Assembly: GCF_002575655.3 (NCBI RefSeq)
Contig: NC_053041.3
Span: 369,255,054 to 369,319,053, forward strand
DNA from: Aegilops tauschii subsp. strangulata
Taxonomy: Eukaryota; Streptophyta; Magnoliopsida; Poales; Poaceae
DNA: 64,000 nt
Direction of reading: 5' to 3'
Made by a program: the position numbers and the translations under genes. Position 1 is the first letter of the stretch. The number at the start of each line of letters is the position of its first letter. The notes under the pieces were generated by a model that saw only the letters and a program-made list of their open reading frames with translations, was not told where the DNA came from and made no database searches. This document shows positions 11,285-24,200 of this stretch, piece after piece.

Positions 11285-12797
11285 TGTAAGTGCATCTAGT
11301 TCCCCTTAGTGATTTTGGTGTATTGAAGACTTATAGGTTAAGGGACTAATGCATTTGTGAGTGTACACAGATCTATAAGTCTATGAGGAGTTTGATAATT
11401 ACAGAGAAAGTCGACCCCTAAAAATGAAGTTCTTCGACTGAAGACTTTGGATTACTGAAGACTTTTTGAAGACTTTGAAGGTGAAGAATTTGTGTGACCT
11501 TGAAGACTTGGTATTCATTTGAGGAATATGAAGCGTGAAGACTTTTGTTTTCGTAGTTTTATTTTCTCTTTCTTGAGTCATAGGAAACACCGTACTGTTA
11601 AAGGGGTCGAGGAAATACTAAGGAAAAATTTCCATGTGATGCTCAACTCAAAATCCTACACCTATCAATCCCTTCGAGTGAAGCCATTGGAAATCTCATA
11701 CAGTTCAGTCATATTCTTCAGTGACAGAGACGAAGTTCTTCTGGTCTCTGAGGAATTTGTTCTGACTGAGGAGTTAGGAATTCGCCAATGCGGATTGCCT
11801 ACACAGTGAGGAACATGATAGCCCTGAGGAATTTGAACCTCAAATTTCCGACCGTTGCTGTGCTATGCGCCAGCTGTCCCAAAATATCTACCCACCTAAT
11901 GGTCATATCATTGAAGGGCATTTATGTCTTATCATGCGGGCTGCTCCCTAGGCTATAAATAGTCGCCCCCTACAACCACTAGCTGGTTGGCTGCTCCGAG
12001 AGAAACTGACACTTGTCATTTGAGAGCATCCCATCCTCCGAGGACTTTGAGCGAAAATCATCAAGTGAGGAAAAACCCCAAACCCAAACACCTACAAACC
12101 CAAAGTGATTGAGCATCACTGAAGAGATTGATCCTGCGTGGATCCGACGCTTGTTACCTTTGAAGACTGTGCTTCTTCCAGACGGTTAGGCGTCATGGTC
12201 TAGAGCATCCAAGAGGAAATTGTCGATCGCCGAGTGACCGAGTTTGTGAAGGTTCGGAAGTCACCTGAAGACTTACCACGAGTGATTGGACGAGGTCTGT
12301 GTGACCTTAGTTCAAGGAGAATACGGTGAGGACTGTGTGTCTGGGACTGGGTGTCCTCAGATTTAAATACCTAGCCGCTCCAACCAGACGTACAACTGAG
12401 ACAGCAGTTGGAACTAGTCTACCAAATCATTGTCTTCACCAAGCCAACTGGTTCTATTTCCTCAACTCTTTCATTTCCTCATTCCTGTGTTGTGCAATTG
12501 TTCATATCTGTGTTTGAAGACTTTGACTGAAGTCTTTCTCAATTTCCTTAGTTCAATTTCCTCAGTCTGTTTGTCTTCATCCTGTGTTATCCTGTGTTTA
12601 CGCTTTCTGTACTCTGTGCTTGTTTTCATTTCATCATGATGACTATGCTTGTGTTCTGCTATGCATACTTTTGAGTACTTATTCCGCTGCAAGTAGTTCT
12701 TCGCTAAGGAATTTCCTCACCCACAAATTCCTCAGTGAAGAATTTATAAAAATCGCCTATTCACCCCCCCCCCTCTAGTCGATATAACGCACTTTCA
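11285..12797 (+). mobile_element. Solo LTR (1513 bp), probably Ty1/copia
   Basis: Starts TGTAAGTGCATC and ends GCACTTTCA, flanked by the exact 5 bp duplication CTATC (11280-11284 and 12798-12802), and lies wholly inside the Sabrina-like solo LTR. It has the abundant GAAGACTT words typical of one Triticeae copia LTR family. A TATA box (CTATAAATAG near 11953) and a C-rich run (12766-12775) are present. No internal domain exists. The copia assignment is from memory and moderate. Confidence 0.88.
11953..11962 (+). promoter_or_regulatory. TATA box of the nested copia-type LTR
   Basis: CTATAAATAG in a GC-richer stretch, about 670 bp into the LTR. This is a canonical plant TATA element at a plausible LTR promoter position. 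Confidence 0.55.
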
Positions 12798-13031
12798 CTA
12801 TCAGATCTCACTTTTGCAAGTGGCCGTGAAGGGATTGACAACCCCTTTATCGCGTTGGTTGCAAGGTTCTTATTTGTTTGTGTAGGTACAAGGGACTTGC
12901 GTGTGGCCTCCTACTGGATTGATACCTTGGTTCTCAAAAACTGAGGGAAATACTTACGCTACTTTGCTGCATCACCCTTTCCTCTTCAAGGGAAAACCAA
13001 CGCATGCTCAAGAGGTAGCAAACCTATATGC

Positions 13032-16000
13032 TGTGACGCCCGGATAATTAGGCTACAGTAATCCCACGTTAATGATGCCACGTCACCACGGTTACTGTTG
13101 TTAATCTCGCTTTAGTTCAAAACCGATTCAAATTCAAATTTAAGTCAAACAATAAAAATTTCCAAACATTAAAACTTAAATGCTCTAAACGTGTCAAATA
13201 ATTCATGAGTAATAATGGTGGAGAAACCACATTTTTGTAACATGTTTAAATGCTCAAAAGTAATTAACACAGTGGCTTAGGCGATTAAATAAATGCCTTT
13301 TATAATTGATAAAACATTAAACTATTTTATTTGGAAGTCAAACTTTTTACGACAGAGGCTTAAGTTACGACACTAATTTAGGAGCTAATTATATGTTTTA
13401 GTAGAGTTAAAATAAAATGAAAAGAAAAAGAAAACAGAAAAGAAAAAACAAAACAAAAGATAAAGAAAGAAGAAGAAGAAGAAGAAGAAGAAGAAGAAGA
13501 ACCAAACCCCCGCCACTGGGCCAACTGGCCCAGCTAGCCGCCCACCAGGCTGGCCCAGCCTAGGGCCCACCTAACCCCCCACTCCCTCGTAACCATAACC
13601 GCACACCCCCACTACCCACTCCTCCCGATCGGTCCACTCCCCTCAGCTCGATCCCCAACTCCCTCTCGACCCCCATGCGTGCCGCCACCCACCGGAGGAG
13701 ACCTCGCGCGCGAACCTGCCATGCCTCGCGTCCGAGCTCCTCCTTGAGCTTCACCACCACCTCAGGCTGCTCCGGTTGCGCCATCGGCAAGCCCTAACCG
13801 CCGCCTCTGCCTCATTGTCCTCGCGACACCGCTGCGCTGGAGCTCCTGCCATGGCCGCCGCCTGGTTCTCCGCGTCCATACCGCGCCAAGCCGCCTCGTC
13901 GCCGGAGATGGACGGATCCTGGAGGCCCCGTCACGGATCCGGCCTCCCTCCGTACCCTGATGTCCGTGCCTGCCCCTCTGCTCCTCCCGTCGTCGCCCCT
14001 GCCCGACCGCCTCATCACCGATGGCCCGCGCCTCGTCGTCCACCTCTCCGACCCACCACGGCCTCCCCCGAGCTCAAGGACCTCCCCTGCCGCTCGATGT
14101 GAGGCTCCCACTCGATCCCCCTATTCTCCCTTTCCGATTCTCCATCGCGTTTCTCTGTCGCCGAAGTTCGCCGCACCACCGCGTCGAGAGCTCGCTGGGC
14201 GCTCGTGCTCAACACCACCGGCCGCGCCCACGCATGCCCGCGCCGGGGCGCGCCCCCTAGTCGTGGCCTCACACGCGCGTCCCGCCGCGCCCGACATCTC
14301 CGAGCACCGCTGCACGCCATCGCTATCGCCGTGGTAGTCCAGCCCCCGCTCGAACCTAGGCCGTCGTTGCACGCGAGCTGCTCCTCCGGTTCGAACGAGC
14401 CGCTCTGCAGTCCAAAGGGTCGCCGGAGGCCATATTCCGACCACCGCCGCCGCGTCGGGCCTCGTCGCCGGCGCGTGCGCTGTTTAAACCGGCCGGTTGG
14501 GCCACTCCCTATGGGTCCCGGCGCTAACCACGGTGGTTAGGCCTAAGCTAACCTCCCTAATCCACCCATGTGAAAGTGACCTATGGGCCCACTTAATTAA
14601 TTAAAGTAACTAACTAATTTAGTTAAGCTAACAGGGAATGACAAGTGGGCCCCTAGCTATTTAACCAAATTAATTAAACTTGTTTTATGTATAACAGTCA
14701 CTGACAATGGGACCTATTGGTTAGATTTGACTAGTCAATAGTCAAATTGTTGACTGCTGACTGGGCTGCTGACTCAGCCCCCCTGGCCCCACCAGTAAGC
14801 CTCTGCCGACTGGGCAGTTGACCCAGTCAACTGGGCCCCCTTGTCAGCCACACATGCACATCTCTGGGTACACTTCTGTGTACCCATAGCTTTTAAAGTT
14901 TAATTTATATTCGAATTAATTTAATTCCAGGAATTTTAGAAAATGTTTAAAAACTTTGAAAAATCATATAAAATAATCTATAAGTCGGATGAAAATACTC
15001 TCTACATGAAAGTTTCTCAGAACGACGAGACGAATCCGACTATGCAGTCCGTTCGTCCTCCACATGTCCCAAGCATAGCGAACATGCAACTTTTACCTTC
15101 GGTCCGTCTGTCCGAAAACGCGAAACACCGGGAATACTTTCCCGGATGTTCCCCCCTTTGCCGGTATCACCTACTGCCGCGTTAGGGAACACCTAGCACC
15201 GCTCATTGTCATGTCATGCATTGTCATGCTTATGTTTGCATTATATTTATTGTTTCTTCCCCCTCTTCTCTCGTTAGACACCGAGACCGACGCCTCTGCT
15301 ACCCAGTACGACTACGGTGTTGACGACCCCTCCTTCTTGCCAGAGCAACCAGGCAAGCCCCCCCCCCTTGATCACCAGATATCGCCTATTCCTTCTCTCT
15401 ACTATTTGCATTAGAGTAGTGTAGCATCTTACTGCTTTCGGTTAATCCTATTCTGCTACATAGCCTGTCACTGTTGCTACAGTTGTTACCCTTACCTGCA
15501 ATCCTAAATGCTTAGTATAGGATTCTAGTATTCCATCAGTGGCCCTACATTCTTGTCTGTCTGCCATGCTATACTACCGGGCCGTGATCACTCGGGAGGT
15601 GATCACGGGTATATACTTGTATACATAATATATGATACATGTGGTGACTAAAGTAGGGTCGGCTCATAGAGTACCCGCAAGTGATTCCGATGTGGGGGCT
15701 GAAAGGACAGGTGGTTCCATCCCGGTAGTGGTGGGCCTGGGTTCCCGACGGCCCCCGACTGTTACTTTGTGGGGGAGCGACAGGGCAGGTTGAGACCACC
15801 TAGGTGAGAGGTGGGCCTGGCCCCTGGTCGGCGTCCGCGGATACATCAAGTAACACGCTTAATGAGATCTTGGTATTTGATCTGAGTCTGGCTACGAGCC
15901 TATATGCACTAGCCAACTACGCGGGAACAGTTATGGGCACTCGACGTCATGGTATCAGCCGAAGCTCTTTTGACGTCAGCGACGGAGCGGCGCGCGCCGG

Positions 16001-17084
16001 ATTGGAACGTAAGCCTGCGCTTGTATTAAGGGGGCCAGGTCTGCTTCTGGCCGCCCTCGCAACGTGCAGGAGTGCAATGGGCGATGGGCCCAGACCCCTG
16101 CGTTCTTAGAATTTAGACCGGCGTGCTGACATCTCTGTTGAGTCTAGGTGGGGCTGCGACGTGTTGATCTTCCGAGGTCGGGCATGACCCAGGAAAGTGT
16201 GTCTGGCCAGAGGGATCAAGCGTGTTGGCAATGTGGTGCACCCCTGCAGGGAAGTTTATCTATTCGAATAGTCGTGTCCCTCGGTAAAAGGACGACCCGG
16301 AGTTGTAACTTTACCTTATGACAACTAGAACCGGATACTTAATAAAACACACCCTTTCAAGTGCCAGATACAACCCGGTGATCGCTCTCTCACAGGACGA
16401 CGAGGAGAGGATCGCCGGGTAGGATTATGCTATGTGATGATACTTGGTGAACTTACCATCTACTCTCTTCTACATGCTACAAGATGGAGGCTGCCAGAAG
16501 TGTAGTCTTCGACAGGACTAGTTATCCCGCTTTTATTCTGGCATTCTGCAGTTCAGTCCATCGATATTGCCCCTTTACACAGATACCCATGCATATGTAG
16601 TGTAGATCCTTTCTTGCGAGTACTTTGGATGAGTACTCACGGTTGCTTTGCTCCCTCTTTCCCCCCTTTTCCTCTTCTTCTCGGACGTCGCAACCAGATG
16701 TTGGATCCCAGGAGCCAGACGCCACCGTCGATGATGACCCCTACTACACCGAGGGTGCCTACTACTACGTGCAGGCTGCCGACGATGACCAGGAGTAGTT
16801 TAGGAGGATCCTAGGTAGGAGGCCTACGCCTCTTTCGATCTGTATCCCAATTTGTGCTAGCCATCTTATGGAAACTTGTTTAACTTATGTCTGTACTCAG
16901 ATATTGTTGCTTCCGCTGACTCGTCTACGATCGAGCACTTGTATTCGAGCCCACGAGGCCCCTGGCTTTTATTATGATGCTTGTATGACTTATTTTATTT
17001 TAGAGTTGTGTTGTGATATCTTCCCGTGAGTCCCTGATCTTGATCATACACGTTTGTGTGTATGATTGAAACGGGGGCGTCACA
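13032..17084 (+). repeat. 5' LTR of the LARD
   Basis: TGTGACGCCCGG... to ...GGGGGCGTCACA, so the LTR ends form an inverted TGTGACGCC/GGCGTCACA. A GC-rich block (13560-14540) generates long chance frames on both strands. It pairs throughout with 21266-25287. In the first ~115 bp I count two substitutions and one 9 bp indel relative to the 3' LTR. Confidence 0.92.
13467..13501 (+). repeat. GAA microsatellite, about 12 units
   Basis: Uninterrupted AAG/GAA trinucleotide run of about 35 bp in the 5' LTR. The homologous position in the 3' LTR (21705-21719) has only five units. Confidence 0.9.
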
Positions 17085-17087
17085 AGT

Positions 17088-17099
17088 TGGTATCAGAGC
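17088..17099 (+). other. Primer-binding site, tRNA-iMet
   Basis: TGGTATCAGAGC, complementary to the 3' end of plant initiator tRNA-Met, three bases after the 5' LTR end at 17084. Confidence 0.93.
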
Positions 17100-20000
17100 C
17101 AACTGCCTGTAGGAATCCCCCTTCCGCACTCCTTGGCCGAAGTCGAGTCTATACATTACAAAACTTTTACTAACATGGTTGTGTGTCTTACGGGCCCACG
17201 TCGCCATTGGGTGGTATTAGGATCTTTTATTCCTCGCCTATACTTTGGGACTCTAATCTCTCTTCTATTTGGGTTAAATGAATTTTGCCAACTCTAACAT
17301 TAGGATGTCGTGATCACTTCCACCCAAAGAGCCCCTTATCACAGATGATCGCCTGCTGCACCAGAAGATTCCGAAGATACCCTCTCATGTTCTCTCGAGA
17401 CTTTGTGCTCGTCGTTTTTGCAATTCCCTATCACCGATATATCCCTATGGATAAATACATACACTCGTCGTCCATACCTTCACTCCAAGATGCTCTTGAT
17501 ATTACTAGATACCACGGAATATTTTTCAATATCTCGAGAATCCTTTTTGCCTACTGCTAGCTCTTTTCAGCATGAATACACCTGCAAATAATTCCTCACA
17601 CTTATCGAGGATTCGTTCATCCCCAGTTGATCATGTGTTTCACAAAATTCTTTGAAATGCTATTCGAACGTCTGAATATCCTCAACAGCTTATTGCTCTT
17701 GAAATTCTTGCTTGCTTGCTTTATGGTTAATCCCATAAGTATAGTAATCTTATTGGCATCTTTTGCCACTATCATTTTGAGTCCATTGATTCAATAAGTT
17801 GCGAATGCTTGCAATCCTTAACCAGATTCTAGAATTCAACCTTCCGGCTCAGACGTCATTTTAAACATGAGCTGGATCTCGACCAATCAAATCGCCATTG
17901 ATTGTACCCCTAAGCCTACTCAACTTATCCATCCTTAATCAGAGCATTTTCTTCTAATCCCTTGAATTGGAAATCATAATTCCTTTGCATCTGAGCTTTG
18001 GTTTAGTCAGTTGTTTCTACAATTCAATGCCTTTGCATTGTTTCTTCCACTGGTTGTGTGCCAATGCTCACATCAGCTCCGTTATGGACCGTCACATCCT
18101 TTGTTGAGTTTTCATCCGACAATGTCCTTTCTATACAAAAACCTTGAGAAGTTCTTTCCCTGATACATAATGCCATTGGTAAATCCTATTCTCTGATATG
18201 GCCAACGATGCTCTACTTTCGAGCTTGAGTTATTTACTTCTGAACTTTGTAGTATATGTTCCTAACATACCCGATGGGTTGAACCTATCCCTTCCTTAAT
18301 CTGAGTGAACCCGAAAGTTTTTCAAGGTTCATACTCCTCTGGTAATTCACCAGGTAGGTCTTCACACTCAAATCATTTTTAATAGAGCAGTGAATGAAAG
18401 GTTATGCATTGAAGAAGTGGGAGTCGACCTTGAACTTTGTGTTCATGCCCATGGACACGATGTAGATCTTATCATTAAAGCTTCTCTTAAATCGATTATT
18501 CCCTTGGTATAAGTTCATCTTATATTTGGGATCTGGTCTTTTGCAACCGTGGTTCCATCCATATTGATATTCTTTGATTCCTTTTCTCGGACATGTTAAA
18601 TTACTCGTCTTCTACAGATCATTTCACCTGTCCAACCTCTATTCTGCGAGTATTACCCTATGGTATCTCGATAATATCACTGAACCAGATTGCTTGTTAT
18701 GGGTCTCATTGATTCCAATTTTTCCTGGGTCTGACTTGTTAAGTCACTCGGGGACACCCATAACTAAATCTAGTCTGCACCGCGATTAAACAACTCTTAG
18801 TAATCTTCAATTCTTCATTGCTTACGAGTTTAATAATCCTTCAAGTCATTACTAGCCTGATTGACTATATCATTATTGTGCTAATTTTTAACTGTGCTAT
18901 CTGGTCCTTCTTCCCGGAGCACAATTTTCGACAATGAGTTGAGCTTATGTTGATTTTCCTCATTATATCATTTCGCCTTGGACAGTAAGCTTGATTTCGA
19001 GTTTGTGTCGTATATGTGGTTCCAATAATCTTTCGCTGCATCAGTCATGTTGCTTGATGCAGTCGTTGTTTGATTGCTTCTTCGTGGAGCCTTTCGACAA
19101 AATTTGTCGTGATCATCATCAACATTTTGACTCCTTCCGGGTTATTAATCGAATTCTTGATGATAAGTACCATCCTCGTACCTTGGTAATTTGAGTTACC
19201 ATCGACAACATCCTTACCTTCCTTTCATCACAAACTTGTTCATGTTATGGATGAAACTTGCTATCCAGCTTGTATTAGTATCCACCTTGGAGTGTTACTA
19301 TCTTTTATGTCAAGAATGTTGTTAGAATTTTACCACCTCTTAAGAAATTCTTGATATAGTAATACTTATCGCCGTCTCCATTCATTTCTTGGTCTCCGTG
19401 TTGTTTCTAACCGGAATACCGACAAATGGACTGTGAGGTCTAAAATTCAAAACTTCTAGCAACCCTATTTCTTGTAAGTTAATGAATGATAGTTTCATTC
19501 TTTGTGTATTGGTTATTGAATCACCATTCTAAACATTGATCATGCTACCTAAGCCCATATTATGGGTGCACCTTTCAACCAATGTTTAATTGTGTATGTT
19601 TTCCTCGAGCATACATCATTATACCATTTGATCTGGCAAATGTTATCTCCTTGTTCACATAATTGTGGAAATCCATCTTTTGTTAATCTCGATGAATTGT
19701 CGCTGAGTCCATCAGCCTCCTCCTCATCGTCTCCTTGGTTTAATGATGAACTCTTGATTCGGAACTCGCTTCCATAGTTCATTTCTCGATAATCTTACGA
19801 TGTCTTCTCGTCAATTTGTGTCGCATCTTTTCTTCTCAGGCATCCTGAGTCTGAGGTGTCGTGACACCAATCAGATTTGAAACTTGGTCAGATATGATGG
19901 TTGGAACATTTTCCAAGAGTCATATTGCTATAGTACCTTTTAAGGTAATGTGATATCATGCCTAGCACACCTGGTCGGAGGACCTATTGCTATAGTATCC

Positions 20001-21250
20001 TTTTACAAGGTTAGTCATTCGTCCATGAGGAAATTGTAAGACTTATTATATAAGTCGTTCCTGATGGATCCTTTGTGTATCCAAAGTCTAATCTTTACCC
20101 AATGACCATGTCAATGCTATCTCGAAGCATGTCTGTGGTACTCCGATTTTCAATAAGAACATTTGAAGCACAATGCTAAATTTTCTTTATCATTTATCCT
20201 AACACCGTTGTATGGGTAATATCATGAGATTCCTCCCCCCTTACCTAAATGGTTTTTCTACTTTCTATCCTGTCATGGATATCATGCTCCGCTTGTCCTT
20301 GGGAAGGATATACCCTCGAAATTTGTGTGTATGCACATTTTCCTTTCCATTGTTCTATTTAAACCTGATAATCACTTTTCCTTTCCATTGGTTTGTTTAA
20401 ACCTTCTTGTGATCTATATTATACAAGCAGTAACATTTCCCTGCTTATGTAAACACCTCATTGTACCACTCTGTCAGTAAGACCCTGTTACTTTTGTTGA
20501 TGACATTCCGGTAACCACCGATGGACGAGAACTTTGCCTATTGGTCTGCCTCATTTCAACGAGCAGGAAAATAGTTCTCTTCGTCCCTCACCCTTGGTAC
20601 TGACGTTGTTGCCGACATAACTGACATGCTACCCTCTGACATGCCTTGCTATCATGAGCGTGTAAGATGTCATCGCTCCTCCTACTTTTAACCCACATGG
20701 TGGACCCATAACCCATAGTTCCACAGGATCGAAACCTGACTCTCTTGTACCCCTTGTTCCCAAGGTTGTTCCTCGCGCGTGGCCTTGTATGTAATTCATG
20801 AGCCACCTTCCGAGAGATCATCAATTCTGGTATCAGACACAATACTTATTCCCATTGCTTTGAACCCCTTTCACGCCCTGTTTCAGGCATCGAACGATTG
20901 CCTGCCCACTCGAAACTTCCCATGATACCTCCTTACTTTGCTCTCGATATTTTCTTAAGTTTCAATTCGAGAGTTACTTCCGCCACCTTCCTCGATGTTA
21001 TGGACCAGATAGTCGACCTTGCAGAGGTCTGTTCTCCCGGAATGCCCACCCTTTATTCCTTCGTAAGTACGATGGAGTTCCCGAAGAAAGGATGACAACT
21101 TCATCATGATGACCTGAAGCAGAGAAATAAAGACATCAATGTATTGATCGGCCTCTTCGAGAAGAGCAAGCCAGAATGAGAAGACCCGCTAGATTCGTTG
21201 CCAAACCTTCCCCCTTTCACTACCTCTTAAATCTCGGGATGAGATTTCTT

Positions 21251-21265
21251 GCAGTGGAGGAGAAT
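21251..21265 (+). other. Polypurine tract of the LARD
   Basis: GCAGTGGAGGAGAAT immediately upstream of the 3' LTR. This purine-rich segment primes plus-strand DNA synthesis in LTR retrotransposons. Confidence 0.75.
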
Positions 21266-24200
21266 TCTGACGCCCGGATAATTAGGCTACAGTAATCCCA
21301 CGTTAATGATGCCATGTCACCACGGTTACAGTTGTTAATCTCGCTTTAGTTCAAAACCGATTCAAATTCAAATTTGAATTTAAGTCAAACAATAAAAGTT
21401 TCAAACATTAAAACTTAAATGCTTTAAATGTGTCAAATAATTCATTAGTAATAATGGTGGAGAAACCACATTTTTAAAACATGTTTAAATGCTCAAAAGT
21501 AATTAACACAGTGGCTTAGGCGATTAAATAAATGCTTTTATAATTGATAAAACATTAAACTATTTTATTTGGAAGTCAAACTTTTTACGACAGAGGCTTA
21601 AGTTACAACACTAATTTAGGTGCTAATTATATGGTTTAATAGAGTTAAAATAAAATCAAAATTAAAAGAAAACAGAATAGAAAAAACAAAACAAAAGATA
21701 AAGAAAGAAGAAGAAGAAGCAAACCCCCGCCACTGGGCCAACAGGCCAAGCTCGCTGCCCACCAGGCTGGCCCAGCCTAGGGCCTACCTAACCCCCCACT
21801 CCCTCGTAACCCTAACTGCACACCCCCACTACCCACTCCTCCCGATCGGTCCACTCCCCTCAGCTCGAACCCCAACTCCCTCTCGACCCCCACGCTCGCC
21901 GCCACCCATAGGAGGAGACCTCGCGCGCGAACCTGCCATGCCTCGCGTCCGAGCTCTTCCTTGCCCTTCGCCACCACCTCAGGCCGCTCCGGTCGCGCCG
22001 TCGGCAAGCCCTAATCGCCGCCTCCGCCTCGTTGTCCTTGCAACACCGCCGTGCTGGAGCTCCTGCCATGGTCGCCGCCTGGTTCTCCGCGTCCATACCG
22101 CGCTAAGCCGCCTCGTCGCCGGAGATGGATGGATCCCGGAGGCCCCGTCGCGGATCCGGCCTACCTCCGTCCCCTGATGTCCGAGCCTGCCCCTCTGCTC
22201 CTCCCGTCGTCGCCCCTGCCCGACCGCCTCATCACCGACGGTCCGCGCCTCATCGTCCACCTCTCCGACCCGCCACGGCCTCCCCCGGGCTCACGGACCT
22301 CCCCTGCCGCTCGATGTGAGGCTCCCACTCGATCCCCTTGTTCCCCCTTTCTGATTCTCCGTCGCGTTTCTCCGTCGCCGAAGTTCGCCGCACCACCGCG
22401 TCAAGAGCTCGCTGGGCGCTCGTGCTCACCACCACCGGCCGCGCACATGCATGCCCGCGCCGGGGCGCACCCCCTGGCCGTGGCCATCGCACGCGCGTCC
22501 CGCCGCGCCCGACATCTCCGAGCACCGCTGCACGCCGTCGCTATCGCCGTTGTAGTCCACCCCCCCCCCCGCTCGAACCTAGGCCGTCGTTGCACACGCG
22601 CTGCTCCTCCAGTTCAAACGAGCCGCTCCGCAGTCCAAAGGGTCGCCGGAGGCCATATTCCGACCACCGCCGCCGCGTCGGGCCTCGTCGCCGGCGCGTG
22701 CGCTGTTTAAACCGGCCGGTTGGGCCACTCCCTGTGGGTCTCGGCGCTAACCACGGTGGTTAGGCCTAAGCTAACCTCCCTAATCCACCCATGTGACACT
22801 GACCTATGGGCCCACTTAATTAATTAAAGTAACTAACTAATTTAGTTATGCTAACAGGGAATGACAAGTGGGCCCCTAGCTATTTAACCAGATTAATTAA
22901 ACCTGTTTTATGTATAACAGTCACTGAAAATGGGACCTATTGGTTAGATTTGACTAGTCAACAGTCAAATTGTTGACTGCTGACTGGGCTGCTGACTCAG
23001 CCCCCCTGGCCCCACCAGTAAGCCTCTGCCGACTGGGCAGTTGACCCAGTCAACTGGGCCCCCTTGTCAGCCACACATGCATATCTCTGGGTACACTTCT
23101 GTGTACCCATAGCTTTTAGTGTTTAATTTATTTTTGAATTAATTTAATTCTAGGAATTTTAGAAAATGTTTAAAAACTTTGAAAAATCATATAAAATAAT
23201 CTATAAGTCGGATGAAAATACTTTGTATATGAAAGTTGCTCAGAACGATGAGACGAATCCGACTATGAAGTCCGTTCATCCGCCACACGCCCCTAGCATA
23301 GCAAACATGCAACTTTCCCTTTCGGTCCGTCTGTGCAAAAACGCGAAACACCGGGAATACTTTCCCGGATGTTCCCCCCTTTGCCAGTATCACCTACTGC
23401 CGCGTTAGGGCACACCTAGCACCGCTCATTGTCATGTCATGCATTGTCATGCTTATGTTTGCATTATATTTATTGTTTCTTCCCCCTCTTCTCTCGTTAG
23501 AGACCGAGACCGACGCCGCTGCTACCCAGTACGACTACGGTGTTGACGACCCCTCCTTCTTGCTAGAGCAACCAGGCAAGCCCCCCCCCCCCTTGATCAC
23601 CAGATATCGCATATTCCTTTTCTCTACTGCTTGCATTAGAGTAGTGTAGCATGTTACTGCTTTTGGTTAATCCTATTCTGCTGCATAGCCTGTCATTGTT
23701 GCTACAGTTGTTACCCTTATCTGCAATCCTAAATGCTTAGTATAGGATGCTTGTATTCCTTCAGTGGCCCTACATTCTTGTCCGTCTGCCATGCTATACT
23801 ATCGGGCCGTGATCACTCTGGAGGTGATCACGTATATATACTTGTATACATAATATATGATACATGTGGTGACTAAAGTCGGCTTGGCTCGTAGAGTACC
23901 CGCAAGTGATTCCGATGTGGGGGCTGAAAGGACAGGTGGTTCCATTCCGGTAGTGGTGGTCCTGGGTTCCCGACGGCCTCAACTGTTACTTTGTGGTGGA
24001 GTGACATGGCAGGTTGAGACCACCTAGGTGAGAGGTGGGCCTGGCCCCTGGTCGTCGTCCGCGGATACATCAATTAACACGCTTAACAAGATCTTGGTAT
24101 TTGATCTGAGTCTGGCTACGAGCCTATACGCACTAACCAACTACGCGGGAACAGTTATGGGCACTCGACGTCGTGGTATCAGCCGAAGCTCTTTTCATGT

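Larger units (their letters stand above)
9946..13020 (+). mobile_element. Sabrina-like solo LTR, interrupted
   Basis: Starts TGATACATCTCC at 9946 and ends GTAGCA at 13020. The 5 bp AACCT is present exactly on both sides (9941-9945 and 13021-13025). Removing the nested 11285-12797 insertion and one TSD leaves about 1.56 kb, close to the 1588 bp LTR at 5743-7330, with which it is closely similar in inverted orientation. There is no internal domain, so it is a solo LTR left by unequal or intrachromosomal recombination. A TATA motif (TATATATA near 10297) lies in the expected promoter region. Confidence 0.9.
17085..21265 (+). other. LARD internal domain, non-coding
   Basis: The internal region begins with the primer site (TGGTATCAGAGC at 17088-17099, the standard plant tRNA-iMet primer sequence) and ends with a purine tract (GGAGGAGAA, 21257-21265 region) just before the 3' LTR. 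In six frames only short frames (below about 90 codons) exist and none resembles a retroviral-type domain. AT content is moderate and the sequence is not simple repeat. I see no recognisable host gene captured in it. Confidence 0.85.

Noticed and set aside
13776..14540. Several overlapping 80-125 codon frames on both strands
   Set aside because: They lie in the GC-rich block of the LARD 5' LTR, recur with changes in the 3' LTR (21979-22763), have Pro/Arg/Ala-rich composition and match no domain. These are chance frames.
22051..22710. 219-codon plus-strand frame
   Set aside because: Same GC-rich LTR block. The homologous stretch in the 5' LTR is not open to this length, so no selection on the frame is evident.
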